In this document: in pieces, positions 1 to 8,106 of the stretch
How the letters are laid out: each line of letters starts with the position of its first letter
Position numbering within the stretch: the stretch's first letter is position 1
Notes under the pieces: generated by a model
The model's input: the letters and a program-made list of their open reading frames with translations, nothing else
Databases searched by the model: none
Told to the model about the DNA's origin: nothing
Source of the DNA: Verrucomicrobiota bacterium
GTDB lineage: Bacteria; Chlamydiota; Chlamydiia; Chlamydiales; Rhabdochlamydiaceae
Direction of reading: 5' to 3'
Assembly (NCBI GenBank): GCA_018240015.1
Contig: JAFEGJ010000005.1
Location: 124,001 to 188,000, forward strand
Length of the DNA: 64,000 nt
Made by a program: the position numbers and the translations under genes

Positions 1-601
1 CATAGATTCCCTCCCACACCAAGAAAGTGGCGAATGGGGCGAAGAAATTGAATAGAAACGTATAGGCAAGGCGTGGGGAGTTTTGAATGGGGGAAAGTAC
101 TGATTTCAAAGGAGAGAGGAAATCTCCCCAAGAATTAGGAGAGTGGGGGTAGATCAGTGCAAACACGGGCTCCAACCACGATGTCCATCCTTGAATGAAA
201 GAGGCCTTTTCATCTTCAAGAACTTCCAGGACATTTCGATAAGAGGGGAGTATTTTATGAGCATCTTGGAATTTTTTCTCGGAAGCAATCCAATGCATCC
301 AATCAGCATCAGTTTTAGGCTCTTTTGGGGGTGTGTTTTGAGGATGTTGGTGAACATAGGCAAAAGCGCGCTGTGCTAATTCTTGAGGAGATTGTTTTTG
401 GCTAGTTTCTCCCAATTTTTGGATCTCCTCTTCTGTTAAGACGGACATCTCCCGCCCCTTGAGAGTCTGGGCACTGGACTGACTCCATTTATAAAGTGCT
501 ACCAATACAGCAAGAGTCACGACGGAGGCTACGGCGAACGCCGGATAGCTCTCTATTCTACGCAGGCTTGATAGTGAATAAGAAATCCTTGAAACATCCA
601 T
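1..601 (-). CDS. hypothetical membrane protein (partial, 3' end outside window)
   Basis: An open frame of 200 codons starts at an ATG on the minus strand and runs off the left edge, so the C-terminus is unknown. The N-terminus reads MDVSRISYSLSSLRRIESYP and is followed by a membrane segment at about residues 20-37 (AFAVASVVTLAVLVALY). A polar, Lys/Gln/Pro-rich middle follows, and a second hydrophobic stretch (YTFLFNFFAPFATFLVW) lies near the truncation. I do not recognise a family. Two membrane segments around a soluble region would fit an inner-membrane or inclusion-membrane protein, but that is inference. It diverges from the acetyltransferase gene across a 93-bp gap that must hold both promoters. 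Confidence 0.7.
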   Translation of the reverse strand, partial: MDVSRISYSLSSLRRIESYPAFAVASVVTLAVLVALYKWSQSSAQTLKGREMSVLTEEEIQKLGETSQKQSPQELAQRAFAYVHQHPQNTPPKEPKTDADWMHWIASEKKFQDAHKILPSYRNVLEVLEDEKASFIQGWTSWLEPVFALIYPHSPNSWGDFLSPLKSVLSPIQNSPRLAYTFLFNFFAPFATFLVWEGIY

Positions 602-694
602 AAAAATAAGTAAAAGAATCTGCTATTCTGGGATAAAAAGCTACGCAATTTCTGAGGGGTTCCTTAAAAAGGATTTTTTTGAGAAAAGGTAAAT

Positions 695-1291
695 ATGGAA
701 AGTGCTATTAGAGTAGAAGCTTATCGAGGAGAAGGGGTACGCAAATACATACCCGCGATTGCCCAGCTGCGTATGGAAGTATTTCGCGAGTATCCTTTTC
801 TCTATATCGGCGACGAAGAATATGAGAAGAAATATCTCGAGAAGTTCGTCACCTCCAAAGAAGCTGTAGTGGTCGTGGCTTGGAAGGGGTCCGAGATCAT
901 CGGAGTCTCTACGGGACTCCCATTTATCGAAGAGTCTGAATCCCTCCACGAGCCGTTTGAGAAGCTTCGCTTGCCGGTTAAGGATTTTTTCTATTTCGGT
1001 GAGTCTGTTTTACAAAAGAAGTATCGGGGTTTGGGGATCGGTCACCAATTTTTTCTTTTGCGTGAGGCACATGCACGAAGTCTGGGTCGATATAAGTACA
1101 TCTGTTTCTGCACAGTGAAGAGACCCAGCGATGACCCAAGACGTCCTGAGGACTACCGGCCGCTCGCTCCTTTTTGGCAAAGCAAGGGTTTTTCGGAGCA
1201 TCCTGAGCTGATCGCCATGTATCCTTGGCAAGAGATCGGCGAGAAGGAAGAATCTCTTAAAGAAATGGTATTTTGGATCAAAAAACTGTGA
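695..1291 (+). CDS. GNAT family N-acetyltransferase
   Basis: Predicted acyl-CoA dependent N-acetyltransferase of 198 residues; the substrate is unknown. The acetyl-CoA pyrophosphate loop is visible as RGLGIG at residues 111-116, after the strand FGESVLQKKY and before a helix, which is GNAT motif A. The end of the gene overlaps the start of the nitrilase-family gene by 4 nt (GTGA), so the two are probably translated together. From general knowledge, GNAT and carbon-nitrogen hydrolase domains also occur fused in single bacterial proteins, which makes a shared pathway likely; here they are separate chains. A role in amide or polyamine metabolism is only a guess. Confidence 0.85.
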   Translation: MESAIRVEAYRGEGVRKYIPAIAQLRMEVFREYPFLYIGDEEYEKKYLEKFVTSKEAVVVVAWKGSEIIGVSTGLPFIEESESLHEPFEKLRLPVKDFFYFGESVLQKKYRGLGIGHQFFLLREAHARSLGRYKYICFCTVKRPSDDPRRPEDYRPLAPFWQSKGFSEHPELIAMYPWQEIGEKEESLKEMVFWIKKL

Positions 1292-2097
1292 AAATCGCAA
1301 CGCTCCAATATAAGTTTGGAATACTCGGGGATTTTTCTGCTTTTAATAAGAAAGTCTCTTCGATTTTGGAGCGCTGCGCTCAAGAGAATGTCGATCTTGT
1401 CTTGTTTCCTGAATATGCCGGACTCGAAGCGGGGGATTCTGCAGCCTATGCAGAAGTCTTTCAAAAGCTCAGCGAAAAATATGGTGTCATAATTTGCTCT
1501 GGGACCAACGTTGTCAAAACACCGGAAGGGAGTTTCAATAGGGCTTATTTATTTTCTCCTTCCAGGAAAATGGGCTATCAAGACAAGTGCAATTTAACTC
1601 CAGACGAAGTGGAGGAAGGTATTTTGCAAAAAGGAAACGAGGTGAAAATTTTTGCCACCTCTTTGGGAAAAATCGGTATTTGCGTTTGTTACGACTCTGA
1701 ATTCCCTCTCTTTGCCGCTCAGATGGCACAAGAAGGCGTGGGGCTTCTGCTGGTTCCTTCTTTCACGACGAGTTTGGAAGGTTTTTATCGAGTATTCGTC
1801 AGCTGTAGAGCTAGAGCCTTAGAAAATCAATTTTTTGTCGTTCAATCGAGCATGCTGGGTCTTGTCGATAAGGAAATGACATATGGAGCGGCGAGCATTT
1901 GCACACCCATCGATCAAGGGTTTCCTGAAGATGGGGTTCTTAAAATGGGCCGACTTGGAGAAGAAGAACTGGTGATTGGAGATGTCGATCTCTGCCAGCT
2001 GGAAAAGGTTCGATCTAAGGGGCAAACGAGGAATTTTATGGATAGCAAGCGTTGGAAGAGTGCCAAAATTCCACAGGCATTATTGGACCTGCGCTAA
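1288..2097 (+). CDS. carbon-nitrogen hydrolase (nitrilase superfamily)
   Basis: Predicted amidase or nitrilase-like hydrolase of 269 residues in the cytoplasm. The Glu-Lys-Cys catalytic triad can be read in order: Glu in LFPEYAG (residue 42), Lys in YQDKCNLTPDE (100) and Cys in ICVCYDSEFP (134). I chose the GTG whose bases overlap the TGA of the acetyltransferase gene (GTGA); a TTG 15 nt upstream is the alternative. The last codons overlap the convergent NTF2-like gene by 18 nt. The natural substrate cannot be told from sequence; the family includes aliphatic amidases, omega-amidases and N-carbamoyl-amine hydrolases. Confidence 0.88.
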   Translation: MKIATLQYKFGILGDFSAFNKKVSSILERCAQENVDLVLFPEYAGLEAGDSAAYAEVFQKLSEKYGVIICSGTNVVKTPEGSFNRAYLFSPSRKMGYQDKCNLTPDEVEEGILQKGNEVKIFATSLGKIGICVCYDSEFPLFAAQMAQEGVGLLLVPSFTTSLEGFYRVFVSCRARALENQFFVVQSSMLGLVDKEMTYGAASICTPIDQGFPEDGVLKMGRLGEEELVIGDVDLCQLEKVRSKGQTRNFMDSKRWKSAKIPQALLDLR

Positions 2098-2481
2098 CCA
2101 TGCCTGCATGTTGTAGTAATTTGTCACGCGCGAAATCTTTCCCTTTTTGAGGGCAAAAAAGGCTCCGCATTTTAAGCGGTAGGTTTGTCCTTTTGCCTCG
2201 GGAAGTCCTTTATCCGTCGAAAGGTACTTCCCTGTGATGGTAAATTCAGCAGCAGCATGGTCGCTGCTGTCGCTTGTGAAAATCACTAAGTCGCTAGCGG
2301 TCTCTTGGTAACAACCATTCATTCGTTCCATGAATTTTTCGAAGAGTTTCTTGCCGATTTCTTGTTTTCCTTGATTGATTTCATGGATCACGTCATCGGA
2401 AAGGAGCCATAAAAGGGCATCGACTTTTCGTTCGTTGAAGGCTTTGTAATACTGCTCAATGATTTCTCTAGTGTGTTGCAT
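2080..2481 (-). CDS. NTF2-like / SnoaL-like domain protein
   Basis: Small protein of 133 residues with the pattern of the SnoaL/NTF2 cone fold. An N-terminal helix (IIEQYYKAFNERKVDALLWL) is followed by the strand-turn DDVIHEINQGKQEIG and a run of beta strands ending RLKCGAFFALKKGKISRVTN. Family members are ketosteroid isomerase-like enzymes or binding proteins, so function is not assigned. No signal peptide is seen. Its 3' end overlaps the nitrilase gene tail to tail. Confidence 0.78.
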   Translation of the reverse strand: MQHTREIIEQYYKAFNERKVDALLWLLSDDVIHEINQGKQEIGKKLFEKFMERMNGCYQETASDLVIFTSDSSDHAAAEFTITGKYLSTDKGLPEAKGQTYRLKCGAFFALKKGKISRVTNYYNMQAWLAQVQ

Positions 2482-2516
2482 AACATCTTGTTATCACAAA
2501 GTGTATTAAAGAAAAA

Positions 2517-2873
2517 TTATCGTCTAGCGAGTCGTCTTCGAAAATGTCTAGAGGGGGTGGTTTTTCTTCTTACCATCATTTTTCCTCGACTGGTTGCTCT
2601 TGAAACGCGACGAGAAGATTTAATATGGATTTCAACATTGCAACCTAGAAGAGTTAGATAGTGTAAAAGAGTATCCGCGCTAAAGGCTGAAAGTTTTCCA
2701 GAAACAAGCATGGAAACTTTAGGTTGGGTTATGTTTAATATTCTTGCTATTTCTTTCTGGGATAGCTTGCTGGATTTAATTCTCTCACTTATTTCTGAGA
2801 GTAGTTCTGATCGAGCAAGCAGTTCTTCAGAATTTGCTAAATCAAGGTCGGCAAAAATATTGTCTCTTAGCAT
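2517..2873 (-). CDS. XRE-type helix-turn-helix regulator (orphan antitoxin-like)
   Basis: DNA-binding protein of 118 residues. The helix-turn-helix spans about residues 37-62 (LSQKEIARILNITQPKVSML, then VSGKLSAFSADTLLHYL), the pattern of HigA-like or HTH_37 antitoxins that pair with RelE/HigB toxins. No toxin gene lies next to it: upstream is the receiver/beta-lactamase gene and downstream the NTF2-like gene. The last 30 residues are unusually Arg-rich (RRVSRATSRGKMMVRRKT and RHFRRRLARR), which could bind nucleic acid non-specifically. It may be the remnant of a toxin-antitoxin module or a stand-alone repressor. Confidence 0.82.
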   Translation of the reverse strand: MLRDNIFADLDLANSEELLARSELLSEISERIKSSKLSQKEIARILNITQPKVSMLVSGKLSAFSADTLLHYLTLLGCNVEIHIKSSRRVSRATSRGKMMVRRKTTPSRHFRRRLARR

Positions 2874-2912
2874 GTAAACAGCATATCAGTGTTGAAATAT
2901 TATTAGTGAAAA

Positions 2913-4172
2913 TTAAAGAGGAATAACCATCCCATCCGAGGCCATGTGAATGGGGCAATGAAGTCCCAGACGTTTGGCTAAAGTCTCATGGGCGATGAGT
3001 TTTTTAAGAAGATCTTCATCGCTATGTCGCGGATTATGATGGGTGATGATCCATTCTTTGGGCTCAATTTCTCGGGCGAGAAGTGTCGCATTCGATACGG
3101 AGGAGTGTCCCCACCCGATGCGCTCGGGATATTCTTCATCTAAGTACTGCGCTTCATGGATGAGAAGATCAGAGCGGTGAAGGAGTTCGATAAGAGAACG
3201 GTGGGGCGACCATAACTCAGAAGAAACAGCATCGTGGGTGTGCCCGACGAGCACTTCGTTATCGGTGGCATAGCCGATCTGCTTGCCGCAAGCGGATATC
3301 TTAAAGCACAGCGTCGACCCGGGATGCAGCGCATAGGCTACCTGGATCTGGACATCTTCCACTTGAATGGAGTCGCCGCTGCGCATTTCATGGAAGGTGA
3401 TGCGCGGTGCGATGCGATCAAAGGAGACGGGAAAAAGGGAATCCGAGAAGATTTCCGCGAATACTTCCCGCGCATTTTCGGTGTAGCCGACGGGTGTCCA
3501 GATGTCGAAGGTGGCGTCTGTATGATAGAGGGGAGCAAAGAACGGGAAGCCAGCAAGATGGTCCCAGTGGGTATGGCTTAAAAAGAGGTTATAGTGGCTC
3601 GGGGGCTCGGCAAGGAGCTCGCGGCCGAGCGTTTGGATGCCCGTGCCTGCGTCGATGAGTACGAGAGATTTTGGCGTGCGAATTTCCAGACATGCGGTAT
3701 GTCCCCCAAAGCGGGGGCTGATGACGGGCGTGGAGCCGCGTGTGCCCCAAAGTTTGAGGTAAGAGGCGGGACGTTTTTGGGGAAGGGTGGCTAGTGTGGG
3801 GGTTTGGGAGAGATGCGCTGTCGGGCCTGAAAAGGGAGCCGGCTTTAGGGTTCCCGCGAAAAACGCATCGATAGTTTTTTTCAGTTCGTCTGAAGAGATG
3901 GGTTTGGAAAGAACGTACTGTGCGCCGAGTGTGAGGGCGATTTGATGGGTTTGGGCATTGGGATAATCACTCAGGAGTATGCAGGGGATTTTTTTTTGGC
4001 GAGCGATTTTAAGAAGCTCGATGCCGTGCATTTTCGGGAGGTGAAGGGCTGCGATGAAAAGATCGGGCTTCTCTTCGAGTTTTTTTAGGCAGCTGGGGCC
4101 GTCATTTGCCCATGCCACATCATAGCTGGGAAGTGAATATGAATCAGTGTCAGCGATCAATATCCTGGGCAC
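2913..4172 (-). CDS. pseudo-receiver domain fused to metallo-beta-lactamase fold hydrolase
   Basis: Protein of 419 residues in two parts. Residues 1-105 look like a CheY-type receiver: acidic residues D8/D10 in ILIADTD, a conserved Lys in YVLSKPIS (K90), and the helix after GIELLKIA. The phospho-acceptor Asp is absent: the strand reads PDLFIAALHLPKMHG, with Ala42 where Asp is expected. From about residue 138 a metallo-beta-lactamase domain follows, with the metal motif HTHWDH at 200-205 and more metal-site candidates in HPGS, ATDNEV, HEAQY and ITHHNP. It is probably a Zn-dependent hydrolase whose receiver works in protein contact rather than phosphorelay. It overlaps the small membrane protein gene by 23 nt. 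Confidence 0.85.
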   Translation of the reverse strand: MPRILIADTDSYSLPSYDVAWANDGPSCLKKLEEKPDLFIAALHLPKMHGIELLKIARQKKIPCILLSDYPNAQTHQIALTLGAQYVLSKPISSDELKKTIDAFFAGTLKPAPFSGPTAHLSQTPTLATLPQKRPASYLKLWGTRGSTPVISPRFGGHTACLEIRTPKSLVLIDAGTGIQTLGRELLAEPPSHYNLFLSHTHWDHLAGFPFFAPLYHTDATFDIWTPVGYTENAREVFAEIFSDSLFPVSFDRIAPRITFHEMRSGDSIQVEDVQIQVAYALHPGSTLCFKISACGKQIGYATDNEVLVGHTHDAVSSELWSPHRSLIELLHRSDLLIHEAQYLDEEYPERIGWGHSSVSNATLLAREIEPKEWIITHHNPRHSDEDLLKKLIAHETLAKRLGLHCPIHMASDGMVIPL

Positions 4173-4422
4173 GCTTCCTCCAGGAAATTGTTATACAGGT
4201 GGCGCCAACAGCACCAAAAACAGTTGCGACCATGAGCATGCTGATTAGAGGCGGATCTTCTAGCGCAGTGAGCATTTCTTCTTCGGTAAGAATCCGCTCT
4301 TCTGCAGGTTCGGAGAAAAAGTGGTATCCCAAAGCGATAATTCCAAAGACGATGAGGAGATAGCCGGTATATTTAAGGCGGGGGATGAGTTTTTTCTCAA
4401 TCTCTTCGTGCGCCTGGTTCAT
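4150..4422 (-). CDS. small two-helix membrane protein
   Basis: Protein of 90 residues with two predicted membrane segments, YTGYLLIVFGIIALGYHFF (about 18-36) and ISMLMVATVFGAVGATCITI (about 60-79), joined by an acidic linker (EERILTEEEMLTALEDP). No family is recognised. It sits between ftsK and the pseudo-receiver gene with overlaps of 26 and 23 nt, so it is very likely cotranscribed and translationally coupled. The position suggests a link to the envelope, but no function can be stated. Confidence 0.75.
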   Translation of the reverse strand: MNQAHEEIEKKLIPRLKYTGYLLIVFGIIALGYHFFSEPAEERILTEEEMLTALEDPPLISMLMVATVFGAVGATCITISWRKRAQDIDR

Positions 4423-6580
4423 CGATTAACACCCTCCGAGGTTTGCTTCCTTCTTGGGGACTGATGACCCCACGAGCCTCTAGCTCATCCATAAGGCTTG
4501 CAGACCTGGCATAACCGATTTTGAGTTTTCTCTGCAAGAACGTGGTGGAGGCGGTCTGTGTTTCGATGACAATGGAGCGGGCCTGATCGTAGAGATCGTC
4601 TTTAGAGTCCTCTTCATCGCCGAGGGCCCCGGATGGCATTTTATCAAATGAAGAGATGAGATAAGAGGGCGCTCCCTGCGCGGTGATAAAATCGATGACG
4701 CGGTTGATATCTTCATCCCGGATGTATGCTCCTTGGGCGCGGATCAGGTGGGATGTGCCGGGAGGTAGGAACAACATGTCGCCGTTGCCGAGGAGGCTGT
4801 CAGCGCCATTGTCGTCTAAGATGATCTGGGAGTTGACGCGGCTGGCCACTTTGAATGCAATACGGGTCGGGAAGTTGGCTTTGATGAGGCCGGTGATGAC
4901 TTCGCGCGAGGGGCGCTGGGTAGCGAGTACGAGGTGGATGCCGACTGCCCGCGCCATCTGCGCGATGCGGGCGATGGGTGTCTCGAGGTCGGAGCTGGAG
5001 GCCATCATGAGGTCAGCAAATTCATCGATGATAGCCACGATCATCGGCATTTGCTCGGGGATCGGCTGCGAGAGGGATGCTTCGAAGTCTTTGTTCACCG
5101 TGCGCAGGTTGAAGGCGGTGATGTTGCGCAGTCCCAGCTGCTTTAAAATCTCATAGCGCACTTGCATCTCATTCACGAGCCAGCTCAAGGCGGCGTAAGC
5201 GCCGTGCGGCTCGGTGATCACAGGGGCGATCATATGCGGCAGGTTAGTGTACTGCGTCAGCTCGACTTTTTTGGGATCGACCATGATGAGTTTAACTTCA
5301 TCGGGCCTGGCGTTCATGAGGAGCGACATGATGAGGGTGTTGATACAGACCGATTTTCCAGAGCCGGTTGCGCCCGCGATGAGGCAGTGGGGCATTTTGG
5401 CTAGATCGCTGATGACATTTTCGCCGGTGACGGTCTTGCCGAGGATGACGGGGATCGTGAGCTTGCGCGGACTTTGTTGGTAGGAGATGAGCATGTCCTT
5501 AAAGCTCACTTCCTGCGGATGCGGAGAGGGGATTTCGACGCCGACAGCGGCTTTGCCGGGGATGGGGGCAATGATGCGGATCGATTTGGCTTCCAGCTTG
5601 AGGGCGATATCGCTTTCAAGCGCGGTAATTTTTTGGACTTTAACACCGATGGCGGGGTGGACTTCGAACGATGTGATGGTCGGTCCGCAGTGGATGTCGC
5701 CGACTTTGGCTTCGATGCCAAAGCTGAGGAGTGACTCTTCGAGAATTTCCGCTTGGCGGCGCAGCTCTTTCTTTAGCATCGGTTGATCGACGACTTCCGG
5801 ACTGGTGAGTAGCGAGGGCGGCGGAAGTTGATACGTGGTGAGTCCTTTCTTAGGAGCGGGCCGAGGCGTCGTCTCTTTTTTTTCGGTCTTATCGGTGTGG
5901 GTGCGGATGTGGATTTGCGGCTCTTCTTTTTTCAGCGCCTTAGGGGGCGGCGGGGCGAGAGATTTTTCGACGTCTTCGACTTTGCGAGGCGTCGGTTTGA
6001 CTTTTTCTGTTCTCAAGTTAGAAAGGCGCACCTCGGTGAGAAAAAAGAGAGCAACGAGGCTCAGCAGGCTACAGGTGATGGCAACGCCCGTATCGGTGAG
6101 CATGCGTTGGAGGCTAAATTGCGGCACATCGCGGTAGAGATAATAAAAAGGAACGCCGCCGAGGTTGCTCCGGATTTCTCGGTGAGGGTAGGGAAGGGGA
6201 AAGTCGTGCACTTCGGTAAGGATCTTGTGTTTGAGGGCGCCGGGGATAGGCATCTTATTTTCTGCCGCGACATTGAGGAGGAGGGCCGCTGAAAACAGAA
6301 AAAGAGAAAAATAGAGAGCTTTTGAAAAAAGCTGGGGACATTTTCCGATGCTGAGATATTTCCAGCCCACCCAGCCCACGAAGCCGAGGACAAAGAAACT
6401 CATGATGCCAAAAAGGTAGGCAAAAACCCACGCTATCGTATGTCCAAACGGCCCTAGCCAGTTGGCATTACGACTGCCGGCATGGAAACTTACCAAACAG
6501 AGAAAGACAAAAAAAGAAAGAGCCAGCAGCAAAAGGCCGCGGGCTTCCGGATGCGATTTTTTGTCTTCTTTCTTTACCAT
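4397..6580 (-). CDS. ftsK: DNA translocase FtsK
   Basis: Septal DNA pump that couples chromosome segregation to division; 727 residues. Four membrane segments lie in the first 185 residues, followed by a Pro/Lys-rich linker (about 190-265). The motor domain has Walker A GATGSGKS (403-410) and Walker B MIVAIIDEFADL. A C-terminal winged-helix gamma domain (TTFLQRKLKIGYARSASLMD) would read KOPS-like sites. An in-frame ATG lies 138 nt upstream, but the extra 46 residues are Cys/Arg-rich and overlap uppP. The chosen ATG overlaps the uppP stop (ATGGTAA), giving a normal FtsK N-terminus (MVKKEDKKSH). Operon with uppP. Confidence 0.96.
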   Translation of the reverse strand: MVKKEDKKSHPEARGLLLLALSFFVFLCLVSFHAGSRNANWLGPFGHTIAWVFAYLFGIMSFFVLGFVGWVGWKYLSIGKCPQLFSKALYFSLFLFSAALLLNVAAENKMPIPGALKHKILTEVHDFPLPYPHREIRSNLGGVPFYYLYRDVPQFSLQRMLTDTGVAITCSLLSLVALFFLTEVRLSNLRTEKVKPTPRKVEDVEKSLAPPPPKALKKEEPQIHIRTHTDKTEKKETTPRPAPKKGLTTYQLPPPSLLTSPEVVDQPMLKKELRRQAEILEESLLSFGIEAKVGDIHCGPTITSFEVHPAIGVKVQKITALESDIALKLEAKSIRIIAPIPGKAAVGVEIPSPHPQEVSFKDMLISYQQSPRKLTIPVILGKTVTGENVISDLAKMPHCLIAGATGSGKSVCINTLIMSLLMNARPDEVKLIMVDPKKVELTQYTNLPHMIAPVITEPHGAYAALSWLVNEMQVRYEILKQLGLRNITAFNLRTVNKDFEASLSQPIPEQMPMIVAIIDEFADLMMASSSDLETPIARIAQMARAVGIHLVLATQRPSREVITGLIKANFPTRIAFKVASRVNSQIILDDNGADSLLGNGDMLFLPPGTSHLIRAQGAYIRDEDINRVIDFITAQGAPSYLISSFDKMPSGALGDEEDSKDDLYDQARSIVIETQTASTTFLQRKLKIGYARSASLMDELEARGVISPQEGSKPRRVLIDEPGARRD

Positions 6581-7317
6581 AGTAATATTGTTACCAGAAT
6601 TCCGAGGAAGAGGCAATACCAAGCAAAAGGTTTTAGGATACCGCGCTGAAGAAGGCCGAAGGCAAAAGAGAACATGCCGTATCCGATGGCAGCAGAGGTG
6701 ACAAAACCGATGAGGCAAGCGAGGGGATCAACGGCTGTGAAGTCAGGATGGCGCGCGAACTTGAGCAGTTCGAGTGCCATGCCTCCTAAAATGGTAGGGA
6801 TGGCGAGCATAAAGGAAAAGCGCACAGCAGAGGAGGGATCTTGCCCGGCCATGAGACCGGCAGAGATGGTGGCTCCACTACGAGAAATACCGGGTATGAG
6901 GGCAGTTGCTTGCATCGTGCCTACCCATAGCGAGCGAAGAACGGGAGAAACAATAGGTAAACGAAGGCGAGAAGAGAGGAATAGGATGGCCGAGGTTCCC
7001 ATCAAGCAAAGGCCCAAATATTCTGAGTGTGATAGAGCGTCACGGAGAGGTTTTAAAAGAAAATAGAAGGGAAAAAGAGGGAGGATCGCCCAGGACAGCT
7101 CTTTACATTTAGGGATACTCAGTGAAAAAATTTCTTTTCTTAAAAAATAAAGAAGAACGAGAAGGGTTCCGAAGTGGCAAGAAAGGTCAAAGAGGACATG
7201 TTCTTGCTGGATGCCAAAAAACATTTTAGCCAATTTGAGATGGGCCGAGGAGCTGACAGGAAAAAATTCCGTCAATCCTTGGAGGAGGCCTAAAAAAAGT
7301 GCTTGCAGGTAATCCAT
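6574..7317 (-). CDS. uppP: undecaprenyl-diphosphatase UppP (BacA)
   Basis: Integral membrane phosphatase of 247 residues that recycles undecaprenyl diphosphate to the monophosphate carrier for peptidoglycan precursors. Both family signatures are present: LQGLTEFFPVSSSAHL at residues 12-27 with the catalytic Glu, and PGISRSGATIS at 142-152 with the phosphate-binding Arg. Length is slightly below the usual 260-270. The Shine-Dalgarno (GAGGTT) lies in the outer arm of the foldback element just upstream, so translation may depend on that structure. The stop codon overlaps the ftsK start. Confidence 0.95.
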   Translation of the reverse strand: MDYLQALFLGLLQGLTEFFPVSSSAHLKLAKMFFGIQQEHVLFDLSCHFGTLLVLLYFLRKEIFSLSIPKCKELSWAILPLFPFYFLLKPLRDALSHSEYLGLCLMGTSAILFLSSRLRLPIVSPVLRSLWVGTMQATALIPGISRSGATISAGLMAGQDPSSAVRFSFMLAIPTILGGMALELLKFARHPDFTAVDPLACLIGFVTSAAIGYGMFSFAFGLLQRGILKPFAWYCLFLGILVTILLW

Positions 7318-7320
7318 CGG

Positions 7321-7487
7321 AACCTCAGTTCTGGGTTGTTTTCATAGAGCCTTGGCACATCTTACGGGCTCTTTTTGAAAATCTTTCCTCATCTATAGAG
7401 CCTTCGGCTATTAGATTCGTCAAGATTTACAAAAATACCCGCGTAATCTGCACCAATTCTCTATAAAACCAACCCAGAGCTGAGGTT
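7321..7487. repeat. foldback (imperfect palindrome) element A between tRNA-His and uppP
   Basis: The whole 167 nt folds back on itself. The outer arms AACCTCAGTTCTGGGTTG (start) and CAACCCAGAGCTGAGGTT (end) are complementary with one mismatch. The complementarity continues with small bulges through TTTTCATAGAG/CTCTATAAAA and AATCTT-type segments to a central GCC-TTCG-GGC-like turn (AGCCTTCGGCT near 7400). Its centre resembles that of the elements at 22.3 and 41.5 kb. It starts 10 nt after the tRNA-His CCA and ends 3 nt before the uppP start codon, with the uppP Shine-Dalgarno in the arm. No coding frame is seen and no T-tract follows, so it is not a standard terminator. Confidence 0.8.
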
Positions 7488-7496
7488 AGTGGAAAA

Positions 7497-7574
7497 TGGG
7501 GCGATCGACGGGGCTCGAACCCGCGACATCTGGATCCACAATCCAGTGCTCTAACCAACTGAGCTACGATCGCC
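7497..7574 (-). tRNA. tRNA-His (GTG anticodon)
   Basis: The minus strand folds into a full cloverleaf. The acceptor stem is GCGATCG/CGATCGC with an extra 5' G (G-1) and discriminator C73, both hallmarks of histidine tRNA. The D-stem is GCTC/GAGC, the anticodon stem CTGGA/TCCAG with loop TTGTGGA (anticodon GTG), and the T-arm GCGGG-TTCGAGC-CCCGT. The 3' CCA is encoded in the genome (7497-7499). A foldback element begins 10 nt downstream. Confidence 0.97.
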
Positions 7575-7746
7575 GTGGGTGTTAATTGTAGTTGAGAAAC
7601 CCTCTTTGCGTCAATCTCCGAGAAGGTTCTGAGGTTTGTAAAAAAGAATATTAAATGATTTGAAGGTGTGATTGATCTTTAAAAATTTGTCCAATTTTAG
7701 ATAATTTAAGTGAATTCGATTTCTGCTAAACGACAAAGGAATACTT

Positions 7747-8106
7747 ATGACAACGAGACATGTGACCTGGGCCTCATCTTCTTCCGATCGACCTGCACTC
7801 CAAATTGAAGATGCTCCGACAGTTAGCGATAGGATTTATGCACAATTTGTAGCACTACTTAAAGAGCATGGAGAAGATTTGGCTTACGCCACTTTTGGAT
7901 TGTCAATGTATTTATGGGTGCGTCTTGTTTTAGCTTGCCCATGGCCGCGTTATTGTCCAGATGATCTCAGTGAGCGTATTTTGAAGACAAGTTTGGCATC
8001 TATTAGCGCTGGGTTTGGGGCCAGAAAGATTTCCAGGGGATTACAGCGAGAGATGGCAATTATTATCTCTGGTTGTGTTGCACATTACATCTATAACAGG
8101 ATTTGA
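7747..8106 (+). CDS. hypothetical protein with one hydrophobic segment
   Basis: Predicted protein of 119 residues starting at an ATG preceded by AAAGGA. The N-terminus is polar and Ser-rich (TTRHVTWASSSSDRPALQ). A hydrophobic stretch (YATFGLSMYLWVRLVLACPW, about residues 47-66) could be a membrane helix or hairpin, and a second, weaker one lies near the C-terminus (MAIIISGCVAHYIYN). No family is recognised. The Ser-rich N-terminus plus paired hydrophobic stretches would be compatible with a secreted inclusion-membrane type protein, but the evidence is weak. The 172-bp AT-rich gap before it shows no clear RNA or gene. Confidence 0.6.
   Translation: MTTRHVTWASSSSDRPALQIEDAPTVSDRIYAQFVALLKEHGEDLAYATFGLSMYLWVRLVLACPWPRYCPDDLSERILKTSLASISAGFGARKISRGLQREMAIIISGCVAHYIYNRI

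Noticed and set aside
143-379. Short plus-strand frame at the left edge
   Set aside because: It is antisense to a 200-codon open frame with membrane segments that runs off the window; the minus-strand gene is preferred.
2517-4172. Toxin-antitoxin pair formed by the HTH gene and its upstream neighbour
   Set aside because: The neighbour is a 419-residue receiver/beta-lactamase fusion, not a toxin.
6581-6718. 46-residue N-terminal extension of FtsK
   Set aside because: The frame is open, but the residues are Cys/Arg-rich, overlap uppP completely and are unlike FtsK; the ATG overlapping the uppP stop is better.
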